DNA from: CAZFOB01 sp964520325
GTDB taxonomy: Bacteria; Actinomycetota; JAICYB01
Reading direction: 5' to 3'
NCBI GenBank assembly: GCA_964520325.1
Contig: CAZFOB010000008.1
Coordinates: forward strand, 62,001 to 126,000
Length of the DNA stretch: 64,000 nt
Part shown: positions 56,672 through 64,000 of the stretch, piece after piece
How positions within the stretch are numbered: position 1 is the first letter of the stretch
How the letters are laid out: every line of letters starts with the position of its first letter
Notes under the pieces: model-generated
The model's database searches: none
Seen by the model: only the letters and a program-made list of their open reading frames with translations
What the model was told of the DNA's origin: nothing
Made by a program: the position numbers and the translations under genes

Positions 56672-57562
56672 ATGAGCGCGCCCTTCCACTTCGGTTCGGT
56701 CAAAGAAGTCCTCACGCGACTTCGTGAGGTCGATTACATCGGCGATACGCCGGTCGCGACGGCCGTCTACCTCGCCGACCGCCTCGGCAAGCCATTGCTC
56801 CTGGAGGGTCCGGCCGGCGTCGGCAAGACCGAGCTTGCGAAGTCGGTGGCCGCGGCCACCGGCCTCGAACTGGTGCGTTTGCAGTGCTACGAGGGACTGG
56901 ACGAGGCCCGCGCGCTCTACGAATGGAACTACCGCAAGCAGCTCCTCAGAATCCAGTCGGACGAAGCCGTTGAGCACCACTGGGAAGAGATCGAGGAGAG
57001 CATCTTCGCCGAGCCGTTCCTGCTCGAGCGCCCACTGCTCAAGGCGATCCGTTCGCCCGAGCCGGTCGTGCTCCTCATCGACGAGGTCGACCGGACGGAG
57101 TTCGAGTTCGAGGCGTTCCTGCTCGAGTTGTTGTCCGATTTCCAGGTGACGATCCCGGAGCTCGGCACGATGGTCGCGAGGACTCACCCGATGGTCTTCC
57201 TCACCTCCAACGCGACGCGCGAGCTGTCGGAAGCGTTGAAGCGCCGCGCGCTCTACCTCCATATCGACTATCCGGAGTTGGAGCGCGAGCGCGACATCAT
57301 CCTGACGCGCGTGCCCGAGCTTCCCGAGGCCCTTGCCGACCAGCTCGTCAAGCTCATCCGTTCGATCCGTCAGCTCGAGCTGAAGAAACAGCCTTCGATC
57401 TCCGAGTCGATCGACTGGGCACGCACCCTCATCGAGCTCGGCGTCGAGACGCTCGATGCCACAACGACTCAGGAGACGCTGAATGTCGTGCTGAAGTACC
57501 GGCAGGACATCGAGCGCGTGTCGCAGCAGCTCAAGCTGCCGACGTCCCCGCACAACAACTAG
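56672..57562 (+). CDS. MoxR-family AAA+ ATPase
   Basis: A 296-residue AAA+ protein. GPAGVGKT (46-53) is Walker A, VVLLIDEVDRTEFEFEAFLLELL contains Walker B, and FLTSNATRELSEALKRRALYLHIDYP contains sensor 1 and the Arg finger. It is the CoxD-like type that partners with a VWA protein to insert metals or remodel complexes. TAGCCT lies 9 bases before the ATG. It is followed after 2 bases by the VWA gene. Confidence 0.9.
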   Translation: MSAPFHFGSVKEVLTRLREVDYIGDTPVATAVYLADRLGKPLLLEGPAGVGKTELAKSVAAATGLELVRLQCYEGLDEARALYEWNYRKQLLRIQSDEAVEHHWEEIEESIFAEPFLLERPLLKAIRSPEPVVLLIDEVDRTEFEFEAFLLELLSDFQVTIPELGTMVARTHPMVFLTSNATRELSEALKRRALYLHIDYPELERERDIILTRVPELPEALADQLVKLIRSIRQLELKKQPSISESIDWARTLIELGVETLDATTTQETLNVVLKYRQDIERVSQQLKLPTSPHNN

Positions 57563-57564
57563 CC

Positions 57565-58893
57565 ATGCTCGCCAGGATGCAAGCTTTCGCGGACAAGCTC
57601 CGCGAGGCCGGCGTCCCTGTTTCCAACCACGAGATGCTCGTCACGTCGGAGGCCCTCAAGCATCTCGACTGGTCGGACCGCGAGCAGTTCAAGTGGGGGC
57701 TGGCGACGGCGATGTGCCGCAACCCGGGGCATCTCGAGGTGTTCTCCACCTTGTTTGACCTGTTCTTCCTTCCGGAAGGCCTCGAGCTCGAGGTCGACTT
57801 CAAGCCGCAGGACTTGAGCGAGCTCGACGACGACGAGATCCTCGAGGCCGTCATCAAGGCTTTGCAAGAGGGTAAAGAGGGCGAGCTCCGTCGCTTGGCG
57901 CGTTCGGTGCTCGATCGGCTGTCGGCCGAGGCGTCCGGGGGCTTCCTGCTGTATCGCGCCTTGCGCGTCCTCGACCTCGATCGCCTGCTCCAGCGGCTTG
58001 CGGAGAAGGAAGGCGTCGACGACTGGGAGAGCGCGATCTGGCGGATGGAGGTGCAGTCGCGCCTCGAACGTCTGCGCAAGATCCTCGAGCAGGAAGTGCG
58101 CAAGCGCATGGTCGAAGAGCGCGGGGCCGAGGAGGTGGCCGATCGGATCCTGCGTGTCCCGCTCGAGGAGCGCGACTTCGCGACGATCACATCAGACGAA
58201 GTGGCTGACGTCAGGCGCGCGGTCTTTTCCCTCGCTCGACGCATGGCTACGCGGCTGGCGAAGTTGCGCAAGCAAGGCACGCGCGGACGCCTCGACATGC
58301 GTAAGACGTTCCGAAAGTCGCTCTCGACGGGCGGCGCGATGGTCGAGCCACAGTTCAAGATGCGCTCGCGGTCGCGTCCCGACCTCGTCCTGATCTGCGA
58401 CGTCTCAGGTTCGGTGGCCGCGTTCACGCGATTCACGCTGCTCCTGGTGGCGTGTCTGCAGGTGCAGTTTCCGCGCATCCGTTCTTTCTTGTTCATCGAC
58501 ACCGTCGACGAGGTGACTGAGGTGCTGAAGACGAGCGATCCTGCCGACGCGATCCCGAAGGCTCTGCAGATCGCGAACGTGATCTGGCTCGACGGCCACT
58601 CCGATTACGGACACTCCTTCAAGCAGTTTCACCAGAACTACCTGGAAGCCGTGAACGACCGGTCGCACGTTCTCATCCTCGGCGACGCGCGCTCGAACTA
58701 CCGCAACCCCGAAGCGTGGGTGCTCAAGGACATCAAGGACCGCGCCAAGCGTGTGTGGTGGCTCAATCCGGAAGCGCCGCAGCACTGGGACACAGGCGAC
58801 TCCGTGATCTCGGCATACGCCGAGCATTGCGAGCAGGTGCACGAATGCCGCAACCTCAAGCAACTCGCCGGCTTCATCGAGAAGCTCGCGTAA
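57565..58893 (+). CDS. VWA-domain protein (CoxE-like), partner of MoxR ATPase
   Basis: A 442-residue protein with a helical N-terminal half rich in charged residues and a C-terminal von Willebrand A domain. The MIDAS is intact (Asp279-x-Ser281-x-Ser283 in CDVSGSV). No transmembrane helix is seen, so it is cytoplasmic. MoxR-VWA pairs act as metal-chelatase-like chaperones; CoxD/CoxE help mature CO dehydrogenase, but no dehydrogenase gene is in the window, so the client is unknown. Confidence 0.88.
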   Translation: MLARMQAFADKLREAGVPVSNHEMLVTSEALKHLDWSDREQFKWGLATAMCRNPGHLEVFSTLFDLFFLPEGLELEVDFKPQDLSELDDDEILEAVIKALQEGKEGELRRLARSVLDRLSAEASGGFLLYRALRVLDLDRLLQRLAEKEGVDDWESAIWRMEVQSRLERLRKILEQEVRKRMVEERGAEEVADRILRVPLEERDFATITSDEVADVRRAVFSLARRMATRLAKLRKQGTRGRLDMRKTFRKSLSTGGAMVEPQFKMRSRSRPDLVLICDVSGSVAAFTRFTLLLVACLQVQFPRIRSFLFIDTVDEVTEVLKTSDPADAIPKALQIANVIWLDGHSDYGHSFKQFHQNYLEAVNDRSHVLILGDARSNYRNPEAWVLKDIKDRAKRVWWLNPEAPQHWDTGDSVISAYAEHCEQVHECRNLKQLAGFIEKLA

Positions 58894-58900
58894 GGTCCTG

Positions 58901-59494
58901 ATGGGCGCCCGTCTCGGCGTCATGGGGGGCACGTTTGACCCGATCCACACGGGCCATCTGGTTGCGGCCGAGGAGGCTCGTCACGCCCTCCATCTCGATC
59001 GCGTGCTGTTCGTCCCTGCGGGAGACCCCTGGCAAAAGGCTGGGTCCAGCGTGAGTCCGGGTGAGCACCGCTTCGCGATGGTCGATGAGGCCATCGCCGA
59101 CAACGACGCGTTCGAGAGTTCGCGCATCGACCTCGACCGGGGCGGACCGACATACACGGTGGACACCCTCAAGACGGTGCTCGACCAGGCGGGTTCGGAC
59201 GCCGAGCTCTTCTTCATCACGGGTGCCGACGCGATCCTCGAGATCTTGACATGGAAGGACCCGCACGAGGCGCTCGAGCTGGCGACGTTCGTTGCCGTGA
59301 CCCGTCCCGGCCACGACCTCGGGCGACTGCATTCACTAGGGGTGGCCGATCGCGTCGTCGTTCTCGAGATCCCGGCTCTGGCCATCTCGTCGACCGACAT
59401 CAGGCGCCGAGCGGCCGAGGGCAGGCCGATCCGGTACCTGGTGCCGGGAGCTGTGGCCGCGTACATCACAAAACGGGGGCTGTATGGCCGTTGA
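58901..59494 (+). CDS. nadD: nicotinate-nucleotide adenylyltransferase
   Basis: A 197-residue enzyme of NAD synthesis. GGTFDPIHTGHL (residues 9-20) is the nucleotidyltransferase HxGH-type motif, ITGADAI and ISSTDIRRRAAEGRPIRYLVP near the C-terminus carry the ISSTxIR motif. nadD-rsfS is a widespread order. Start ATG 58901 lies 7 bases after the VWA stop. Confidence 0.96.
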   Translation: MGARLGVMGGTFDPIHTGHLVAAEEARHALHLDRVLFVPAGDPWQKAGSSVSPGEHRFAMVDEAIADNDAFESSRIDLDRGGPTYTVDTLKTVLDQAGSDAELFFITGADAILEILTWKDPHEALELATFVAVTRPGHDLGRLHSLGVADRVVVLEIPALAISSTDIRRRAAEGRPIRYLVPGAVAAYITKRGLYGR

Positions 59495-59934
59495 GTTCGT
59501 GGATCCGGAGCTATCATGCTGGTCGTGAGTTCTCATCGATCTGGGGCGGGCGTATCGGCTCGCTGACGTCTCTCGAATGGGTCGGTCGCGCCGTTCGCGC
59601 TGCTGCCGACAAGAAGGCCAACGACATCGTCGTCATCGACGTGGGGCCGTTTCTCGCGATCATCGGGGAGTTCCTCATCTGTTCGGCCCCGAGCGAGCGT
59701 CAGGTCAAAACGATCGCAGAAGAGGTCGAGAAGCAACTCACTGCCTCCGACCGCAAGCCGATCCGCACGGAGGGGAGCGCCGAGGGCGGTTGGATCCTGC
59801 TCGACTACGGCGACTTCGTCGTACACGTCTTCACCGACGAGATGCGTCGGTACTACGACCTCGAACGGTTGTGGAAGGACGCGCCACGTCCGGAGCTTGT
59901 TGAACTGGTCGAAGCACGCGAGGCCCTCGCCTAG
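59491..59934 (+). CDS. rsfS: ribosomal silencing factor RsfS
   Basis: RsfS binds uL14 and keeps the large subunit from joining. ADKKANDIVVIDVGPFLAIIGEFLICSAPSERQVKTI, GWILLDYGDFVVHVF and YDLERLWKDAP are the family signature. TTG 59491 overlaps the nadD stop and gives 147 residues, longer than usual (about 115-130). Alignment by eye puts the natural start at MTSLEWVG, which corresponds to CTG 59563. That CTG overlaps the stop of a 16-codon ATG frame (59516-59566), so coupled initiation at CTG is possible. Confidence 0.88.
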   Translation: MSSWIRSYHAGREFSSIWGGRIGSLTSLEWVGRAVRAAADKKANDIVVIDVGPFLAIIGEFLICSAPSERQVKTIAEEVEKQLTASDRKPIRTEGSAEGGWILLDYGDFVVHVFTDEMRRYYDLERLWKDAPRPELVELVEAREALA

Positions 59935-60773
59935 AGCAGCGTTGCCAGCCGCGCGAGTGGAAGCGGCGAGAACCGTACGGTACCGGCCGCGAGCTGCACG
60001 CCATCAAGAGTTGTGTGCGCGTACATGTACGCAAGGGCACGGGCGAGATCGCTCACGTTGTTGCTGGCTGGTGCGGGGAGGACCTCGATCGTGCTCAGCA
60101 CACCGAGTGCGGCGCCGTCCGGTCCGAGGAACGCGCTGCCGGAATCACCCGGGATGCCGGGGGTGACGGTGTACACATCGTGTTGCCAGTCGCTGGTCAT
60201 CTGACCGATGCCCAGACCGATCTTGGGCGAAAGCAGCGCTAGTCCGCCCCGCAGTCCTGAGTTTCCGTAGGAGTAGACGACGTCTCCGAGCGATGAGCCG
60301 CCGGCGATGCCCTGGGGGCCACCCCAGAGAGGGATAGACGGGTTCACGTTGCCCCGGTCGGCCGCATCGAGCTTGACGAGCGCGAAGTCGTTGCCGAAGC
60401 ACGTGTCCGCGTCCTGCTCGTTGGCTGCGTGCATCGCGTTCCACGAGTTGTACGCGAGGGTGCCGGGACGCGAAGCGCCGCCGACGCTGACCGAAGTTCC
60501 GAGTGGCAGGACGTTGGCCTCGCAGCCGTTGGTCTGGGTCGCCTCGTCGCGGCTCGAGCAGTGCGCCGCTTGCCCGATGTACACGTCGCTTGCGTCGAAG
60601 AAGACGAAGTTTGCCGTGCACTGGGCTCCGCTGGTGACGAGTTGGACACCGGGATGGATCGGCGCCGAATCGGCGGGAGCCCAAACTGCGGCCGCTGAAG
60701 CCGGACTGCCAACCGACGTCACGAGCGAGGCGATCAGGGTGAGAGCGAGAACGATCAGGCGGCGCTTGGACAT
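59931..60773 (-). CDS. secreted trypsin-like serine protease (S1)
   Basis: A 280-residue exported protein with signal peptide (1-28) behind a GGAGG site. The chymotrypsin-fold triad is complete: His71 (GQAAHCSS), Asp129 (GNDFALVKLD) and Ser211 (GIPGDSGSAFLG). Cys pairs near His71 and at Cys84/Cys125 suggest disulphides. The S1 pocket region (YTVTPGIPGDSG) gives no clear specificity. It overlaps rsfS convergently by 4 bases. Confidence 0.88.
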   Translation of the reverse strand: MSKRRLIVLALTLIASLVTSVGSPASAAAVWAPADSAPIHPGVQLVTSGAQCTANFVFFDASDVYIGQAAHCSSRDEATQTNGCEANVLPLGTSVSVGGASRPGTLAYNSWNAMHAANEQDADTCFGNDFALVKLDAADRGNVNPSIPLWGGPQGIAGGSSLGDVVYSYGNSGLRGGLALLSPKIGLGIGQMTSDWQHDVYTVTPGIPGDSGSAFLGPDGAALGVLSTIEVLPAPASNNVSDLARALAYMYAHTTLDGVQLAAGTVRFSPLPLARLATLL

Positions 60774-60856
60774 TGGATCCTCCGACGGGCCGAACTAGGG
60801 GGGCGAATATAGGGCGGATCCGCCGTTTCGGTGGGTTCTCGAGGGACGCGGCTCTT

Positions 60857-61519
60857 TTAAGCCTCGTCGCTCGGTATCACTGATATCCCCAGCGCGTTCA
60901 CGATCGCTTTCGCTTGGCGTTCGGAGAGCACGGCACCTTTGAGCGCTGCGATCTGAGGGAGGTCGCTGATCGGTCCGAGGTCGGCGCCCCGCAGGTCGGC
61001 GCCATCGAAGACGGCGTTCGTCCAGATCGCTCTGGACAGGCGGCAGTCCTCGAAGACGCACCGCGAGAAGTCGGAACCTTTGACGTCGGCCTCCGTGAGA
61101 TCGAGGCCGACGAGCGTTCGTCCGGCGAAGCCGACTCCAGCGAGGTTGGCATACATCATCGTGGTGTTCTCGATCGTCCAGCCCATGCCGTGCACATGCT
61201 GGAACGTGCTCCCGAGGAGCTTGCACTCGTTCCAGCTTGCGTCTGTAGCCTCGACGTTGACGAACAGAGCATTGACGAGCTCACACCTTGTGAACGAGGC
61301 ATCGGTGAGATCGCAGCCGGTGAAGTTCGGACGTTCTCCGCGGCAGCGTTCGAACGTGGAGCGCGTGAGGTCGGAGTCGATGAACCCGGCGCCGGTCAGA
61401 TCGCAGTCCTCGAACCGCGCCTCGATCAGATCGGCGTCGTCGAGTGCGGCGCCGACGAAGCTGCAAGAAACGAATGTTGGAGGCCGCTCGTCGTCGCCGA
61501 GTGTGCGGACGACGTCCAC
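60857..61519 (-). CDS. pentapeptide-repeat protein
   Basis: About 220 residues of A(D/N)Lxx-type repeats (DADLIEARFEDCDLTGAGFIDSDLT, GCDLTDASFTRCEL, ADLRGADLG) that fold into a right-handed beta helix. Some relatives mimic DNA and protect gyrase; others are of unknown role. The start is uncertain: GTG 61519 is the first standard codon near the conserved part, but in-frame codons continue upstream (for example CTG 61537) through to a TTG inside tRNA-Ala. Possible co-transcription with that tRNA. Confidence 0.8.
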   Translation of the reverse strand: MDVVRTLGDDERPPTFVSCSFVGAALDDADLIEARFEDCDLTGAGFIDSDLTRSTFERCRGERPNFTGCDLTDASFTRCELVNALFVNVEATDASWNECKLLGSTFQHVHGMGWTIENTTMMYANLAGVGFAGRTLVGLDLTEADVKGSDFSRCVFEDCRLSRAIWTNAVFDGADLRGADLGPISDLPQIAALKGAVLSERQAKAIVNALGISVIPSDEA

Positions 61520-61577
61520 ACCGTCGAAACTGCGACCCTCGATCAGCTGGCCGATCCCGCCGACTTTCCGTGCATGC

Positions 61578-61608
61578 GTGGAGCCGAGGGATCCGGTGGA
61601 GCCGAGGG
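61578..61608 (-). repeat. 13-bp direct repeat of the tRNA-Ala 3' end
   Basis: GTGGAGCCGAGGG occurs at 61578-61590 and 61596-61608. The second copy is the 3' end of tRNA-Ala including the discriminator; the first lies just downstream of the tRNA. It could be a tiny integration or slippage scar. Confidence 0.6.
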
Positions 61609-61669
61609 GGGTCGAACCCCTGACCTCCTGGATGCCATCCAGGCACTCTACCAACTGAGCTACGGCCCC
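61597..61669 (-). tRNA. tRNA-Ala (GGC)
   Basis: Acceptor GGGGCCG/CGGCTCC with G3-U70, the alanine identity pair; anticodon loop ATGGCAT (GGC) between CCTGG/CCAGG; T-arm AGGGGTTCGACCCCCCT; discriminator A. Confidence 0.95.
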
Positions 61670-61712
61670 CGGTGCTGACCAGCGAGTATAGCTCCGTTCG
61701 GCAACGAACCGA

Positions 61713-62573
61713 CTATGTCAGAACGGACGCCGCCGACGTCAGGTCGACCGTCATGCCGGTCGCGGCGAGCGTCGGCGCCGTGGCGTTGCTTTCCCATATC
61801 TTCTGTGCTTCTCGTTCGAGTTCGTCGAGCGTTGAGTCGTCGTGCGTCGGATCGTGATGGAAGAGCAGGAGCTTCTTGGCCCCCGTCACGTGCGCATACG
61901 CCACTGCGTCGGTGTAACTCGAGTGTCCCCAGCCTCGTCTGGTCTCGTATTCCTCCGGTGTGTACTGACTGTCGTGCATGAGGACGTCGACGTTCTCCGC
62001 GAGCGCGAACCCATCGATCCAGTCGGGTGGCTCTCGGCGGAAGTCGCCGAGCGCCGCCGGTTCGTGGTCTGGGATGTAGGCAAGGGTGCGTCCGTTCTCC
62101 TCGAGGCGGTAGCCGACGGTCGGGCCCGGATGCTCGACGGCTTGAGCGAACACAGTTGCCGAGCCGATCGTCCACGGCTCGGACGGCAGATCGTGGAAGG
62201 TGCAGTTCGACGGGACGTCATGGACGTCGATCGGGAACAGCGGCGGAGACATGTAGCGCGCCAGTCGTTCCTTGAGGCTGAGCATCGGCGAAGGGGGACC
62301 CCATACATGCACCTCGGCCCCCGGCGTCCACAGCAACGAGAAGAACGGGAACCCCTCGACGTGATCCATATGCAGATGCGTGAGGAGCAGATGCGCCGCC
62401 GGAACGGCGGTGCAATGAGTGCCCAGCTCTCTGATGCCGGTGCCGGCGTCCAACACGATCAGCGTGCCGTCTTCGAGGCGCACTTCGACGCACGACGTGT
62501 CGCCGCCGTACCGGAGCTTCGACGCCCCAGGCGCGGCTAGGGATCCGCGGCACCCCCAGATCGTCGCGCGCAC
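61713..62573 (-). CDS. metallo-beta-lactamase-fold hydrolase
   Basis: A 286-residue MBL protein. THLHMDH (residues 65-71) gives the HxHxDH site, LDAGTGIRELG and AYIPDHEPAAL hold other ligands, and VDVLMHDSQYTPEEY and LLLFHHDP complete the metal pocket. It opens with WGCRGSLAAPGASKLRYGGDTSC, a pattern of PhnP/ElaC-like phosphodiesterases and of MBL proteins linked to signalling. GTG 62573 begins one base after the PAS gene stop, so the two form an operon and MBL activity may respond to the PAS sensor. Confidence 0.85.
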   Translation of the reverse strand: MRATIWGCRGSLAAPGASKLRYGGDTSCVEVRLEDGTLIVLDAGTGIRELGTHCTAVPAAHLLLTHLHMDHVEGFPFFSLLWTPGAEVHVWGPPSPMLSLKERLARYMSPPLFPIDVHDVPSNCTFHDLPSEPWTIGSATVFAQAVEHPGPTVGYRLEENGRTLAYIPDHEPAALGDFRREPPDWIDGFALAENVDVLMHDSQYTPEEYETRRGWGHSSYTDAVAYAHVTGAKKLLLFHHDPTHDDSTLDELEREAQKIWESNATAPTLAATGMTVDLTSAASVLT

Positions 62574-62574
62574 G

Positions 62575-63006
62575 CTAGTCCTCTCCCTCATCGTCGTCTT
62601 CCCACATGACTACCAGCGCACCGTCGAACTGACGCTGCGAGGTGAAGAGCGGGAATGCGTACATCGCAAGGAAGACGTCGGTGCCGTCGAGCCGAGTGAG
62701 CCTGACGTGTCCCTTGGTCGGACGCTCGCCCTGCAGCTGCATCCATCCGGGCATCGCGTCGAGGGGGAAGGGCATGTCGTGGCGGTCACGGACCTTGAAT
62801 CGCTCTCCCCATTCAGATGCCGGAACCCCCCCAAGATCCGCGAACGGCGCACCGAGGAGACCCTCCGCCGCCTCGTTGTAGAAGATCATCGTGCCCTCGG
62901 CGTCCATCAGGAGCATCGACGTCGTGACGCTCTCGGCGAGGTGTTTCGCACGGATGAGCGCGAGGCTCTTGAGCGCCCGTCCCGGCAGGTTCCCAGCCAT
63001 CCCCAT
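62575..63006 (-). CDS. single-domain PAS protein
   Basis: A 143-residue soluble PAS domain: LLMDAEGTMIFYNEAAEGLLGAPF is the N-terminal half and VRLTRLDGTDVFLAMYAFPLF with VVMWEDD the final strands. No output domain is fused. The downstream partner is the MBL protein, suggesting a sensor-effector pair in trans. TACCCT lies 8 bases before the ATG on this strand. Confidence 0.8.
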   Translation of the reverse strand: MGMAGNLPGRALKSLALIRAKHLAESVTTSMLLMDAEGTMIFYNEAAEGLLGAPFADLGGVPASEWGERFKVRDRHDMPFPLDAMPGWMQLQGERPTKGHVRLTRLDGTDVFLAMYAFPLFTSQRQFDGALVVMWEDDDEGED

Positions 63007-63070
63007 GGGCGCCTAGGGTACGCGTTTTCCCCAGGTTGAACACGATCGAACACGGTCGGAAGACGGTCGG

Positions 63071-63076
63071 TACAGT
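63071..63076 (+). promoter_or_regulatory. -10 box TACAGT, leaderless start of LmbE-type gene
   Basis: TACAGT-N6-ATG at 63083, same box and spacing as the valS leader promoter. No ribosome-binding site. Confidence 0.5.
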
Positions 63077-63082
63077 TGGTTC

Positions 63083-63796
63083 ATGGCCGAACCGCTGCGC
63101 GTCCTCTGCGTTTCCGCGCACCCCGATGACATCGAGTTTGGCTGCGCCGGTTCTGTGGCCGTCTGGGTCGGCGAGGGGGCCGAGGTGACCTACGTGCTCG
63201 TCACCGACGGCTCGACCGGGACGACGGACAACGAATTGGTCGGCGAGCGGATCGCGGATATCCGCCGCGAAGAGTCGATAGCCGCGGCCAAGGCGGTCGG
63301 CGTTGAAGATGTGATCTTCCTTGGTTATCGAGACGGATACGTCGAGGCGACCCTTGATCTGCGGCGTGACATCGCGCGGGAATTCAGGCGCGCGCGTCCG
63401 CATCGCTTCGTCGTGATGGATCCGGCGACGCTTCCAGGCGGTTGGTTCGTGAACCACCCCGACCATCGGGCGATCGGACAGACCTGCCTCGATATCACCA
63501 TCACTGCCGGCACCACTCCGGGCCACTTTCCTGAGCTCCTCGACGAAGGTTTCGAGCCGTGGCGCGGCCTCAAGGAGATCTACATCACCGGGCCTGGTGG
63601 AGGGGAGACGGCGGTCGATATCACGACCACGATCGACATGAAGATCGCGGCTCTCACGTCGCACGTCTCGCAGGTCGGCGGCTGGGACGGCATCGAGGAC
63701 ATGATCCGCGGCTGGACGAAGACGAATGGCTCAGCGCACGGCATGGAGTACGCGGAACTCTTCCACCTCATCCGGCCGCTGGGGGCCGAGAGCTGA
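63083..63796 (+). CDS. PIG-L/LmbE-family deacetylase
   Basis: A 237-residue zinc hydrolase. AHPDDIEFG (His13, Asp16) and the later NHPDHRAIG hold the metal ligands. The family includes MshB and Mca, which act on mycothiol precursors or conjugates in actinobacteria, and GlcNAc-PI deacetylases. Sequence alone does not decide the substrate; no msh gene is adjacent. Confidence 0.9.
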   Translation: MAEPLRVLCVSAHPDDIEFGCAGSVAVWVGEGAEVTYVLVTDGSTGTTDNELVGERIADIRREESIAAAKAVGVEDVIFLGYRDGYVEATLDLRRDIAREFRRARPHRFVVMDPATLPGGWFVNHPDHRAIGQTCLDITITAGTTPGHFPELLDEGFEPWRGLKEIYITGPGGGETAVDITTTIDMKIAALTSHVSQVGGWDGIEDMIRGWTKTNGSAHGMEYAELFHLIRPLGAES

Positions 63797-63865
63797 GGCC
63801 CGTAGCCATCGACGATCGGAGTACCTGGGGGCCGACGCGATCGCCGGGTTGTTGGCCATCGGCGC

Positions 63866-64000
63866 GTGTTCTTGATCCATGCGATCGGCTTGGGCTGTTC
63901 CGGCTACCTGGACCAGAACGAGATCCGGCCGGGCGATCTGACCCGGCGCGTTCGGCTGGCTGCGAAAGGCCATCGAACGCTGTCGGAGCGCCCTTCTTTC
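63866..64000 (+). CDS. possible start of a gene cut by the window end
   Basis: A GTG-initiated frame open to the last base (45 codons), with a hydrophobic start (VFLIHAIGLG) and a plausible polar continuation (GYLDQNEIRPGDLTRRVRL). Composition is protein-like, but it is too short to recognise. The 200 bases after the LmbE gene hold nothing else visible. Confidence 0.25.
   Translation, partial: MFLIHAIGLGCSGYLDQNEIRPGDLTRRVRLAAKGHRTLSERPSF

Noticed and set aside
1..64000. CRISPR arrays, rRNA genes, insertion sequences or phage structural genes
   Set aside because: No regularly spaced repeats, no rRNA-like segments and no transposase or integrase motifs were seen by eye.

Overview
The window is GC-rich, densely coded DNA, most likely from a deep-branching Actinomycetota (actinobacterial) genome. 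Three blocks of gene order point there. The block mec-cysO-cysM-murI-MBL-rph-rdgB (4.9-9.6 kb) matches Mycobacterium Rv1334-Rv1341 apart from the rhomboid gene. The block clpX-valS-folC-ndk (37.4-44.5 kb) and the block rne-rplU-rpmA-obg-proB-nadD-rsfS (52.1-59.9 kb) also follow actinobacterial order. Many genes have a TANNNT-type -10 box only 6-9 nt upstream of an ATG/GTG start, which suggests abundant leaderless transcripts. An intact mreBCD-mrdA-rodA operon suggests a rod-shaped cell. An LPxTG-type surface protein implies a sortase elsewhere in the genome. No rRNA, CRISPR array or phage structural gene was seen.

Layout. 0-4 kb: small membrane protein, a frameshifted MFS transporter, a possible truncated diiron-protein stub, and a three-gene minus-strand operon of exported proteins that includes an M15 peptidase. 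4-9.6 kb: cysteine synthesis on the CysO sulfur carrier (a second synthase paralogue, Mec, CysO, CysM), then glutamate racemase, an MBL phosphodiesterase, RNase PH and the non-canonical NTP pyrophosphatase. 9.6-15.2 kb: accessory region with a two-gene operon behind a palindromic -10 operator, a small Cys-rich protein, the relic of a superfamily 1 helicase, an ImmA/IrrE-type protease with zinc ribbons, and a truncated large DEAD/DEAH helicase. 15.3-21.2 kb: ABC exporter, VapBC-type toxin-antitoxin, fatty acyl-AMP ligase. 21.2-30.6 kb: tRNA-Leu, serine hydrolase, PASTA protein, class IV aminotransferase, transporters, tRNA-Lys overlapped by a frameshifted HTH gene, and a yjbQ-SRPBCC-DUF916-like operon.

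30.6-33.3 kb looks like a small integrated element. It lies between tRNA-His and a 43-nt duplicate of that tRNA's 3' half and carries one secreted subtilase. 33.3-35.2 kb: HD-domain protein and tRNA-Arg, -Gly and -Pro. 35.3-44.6 kb: tig-clpP-clpX proteostasis genes, an amidase, and valS-folC-ndk. valS has a short leader containing a possible Val-containing leader peptide. 44.6-52 kb: LPxTG protein and the cell-elongation operon. 52-60 kb: RNase E/G, ribosomal proteins L21 and L27, Obg, ProB, a MoxR/VWA pair, NadD and RsfS. 60-64 kb: secreted trypsin-like protease, pentapeptide-repeat protein, tRNA-Ala, MBL and PAS proteins, and a LmbE-type deacetylase.

The best candidates for something undescribed are the eroded helicase/IrrE island with its adjoining two-gene operon, the tRNA-His mini-island, the valS leader, and the apparent CTG starts of folC and rsfS.
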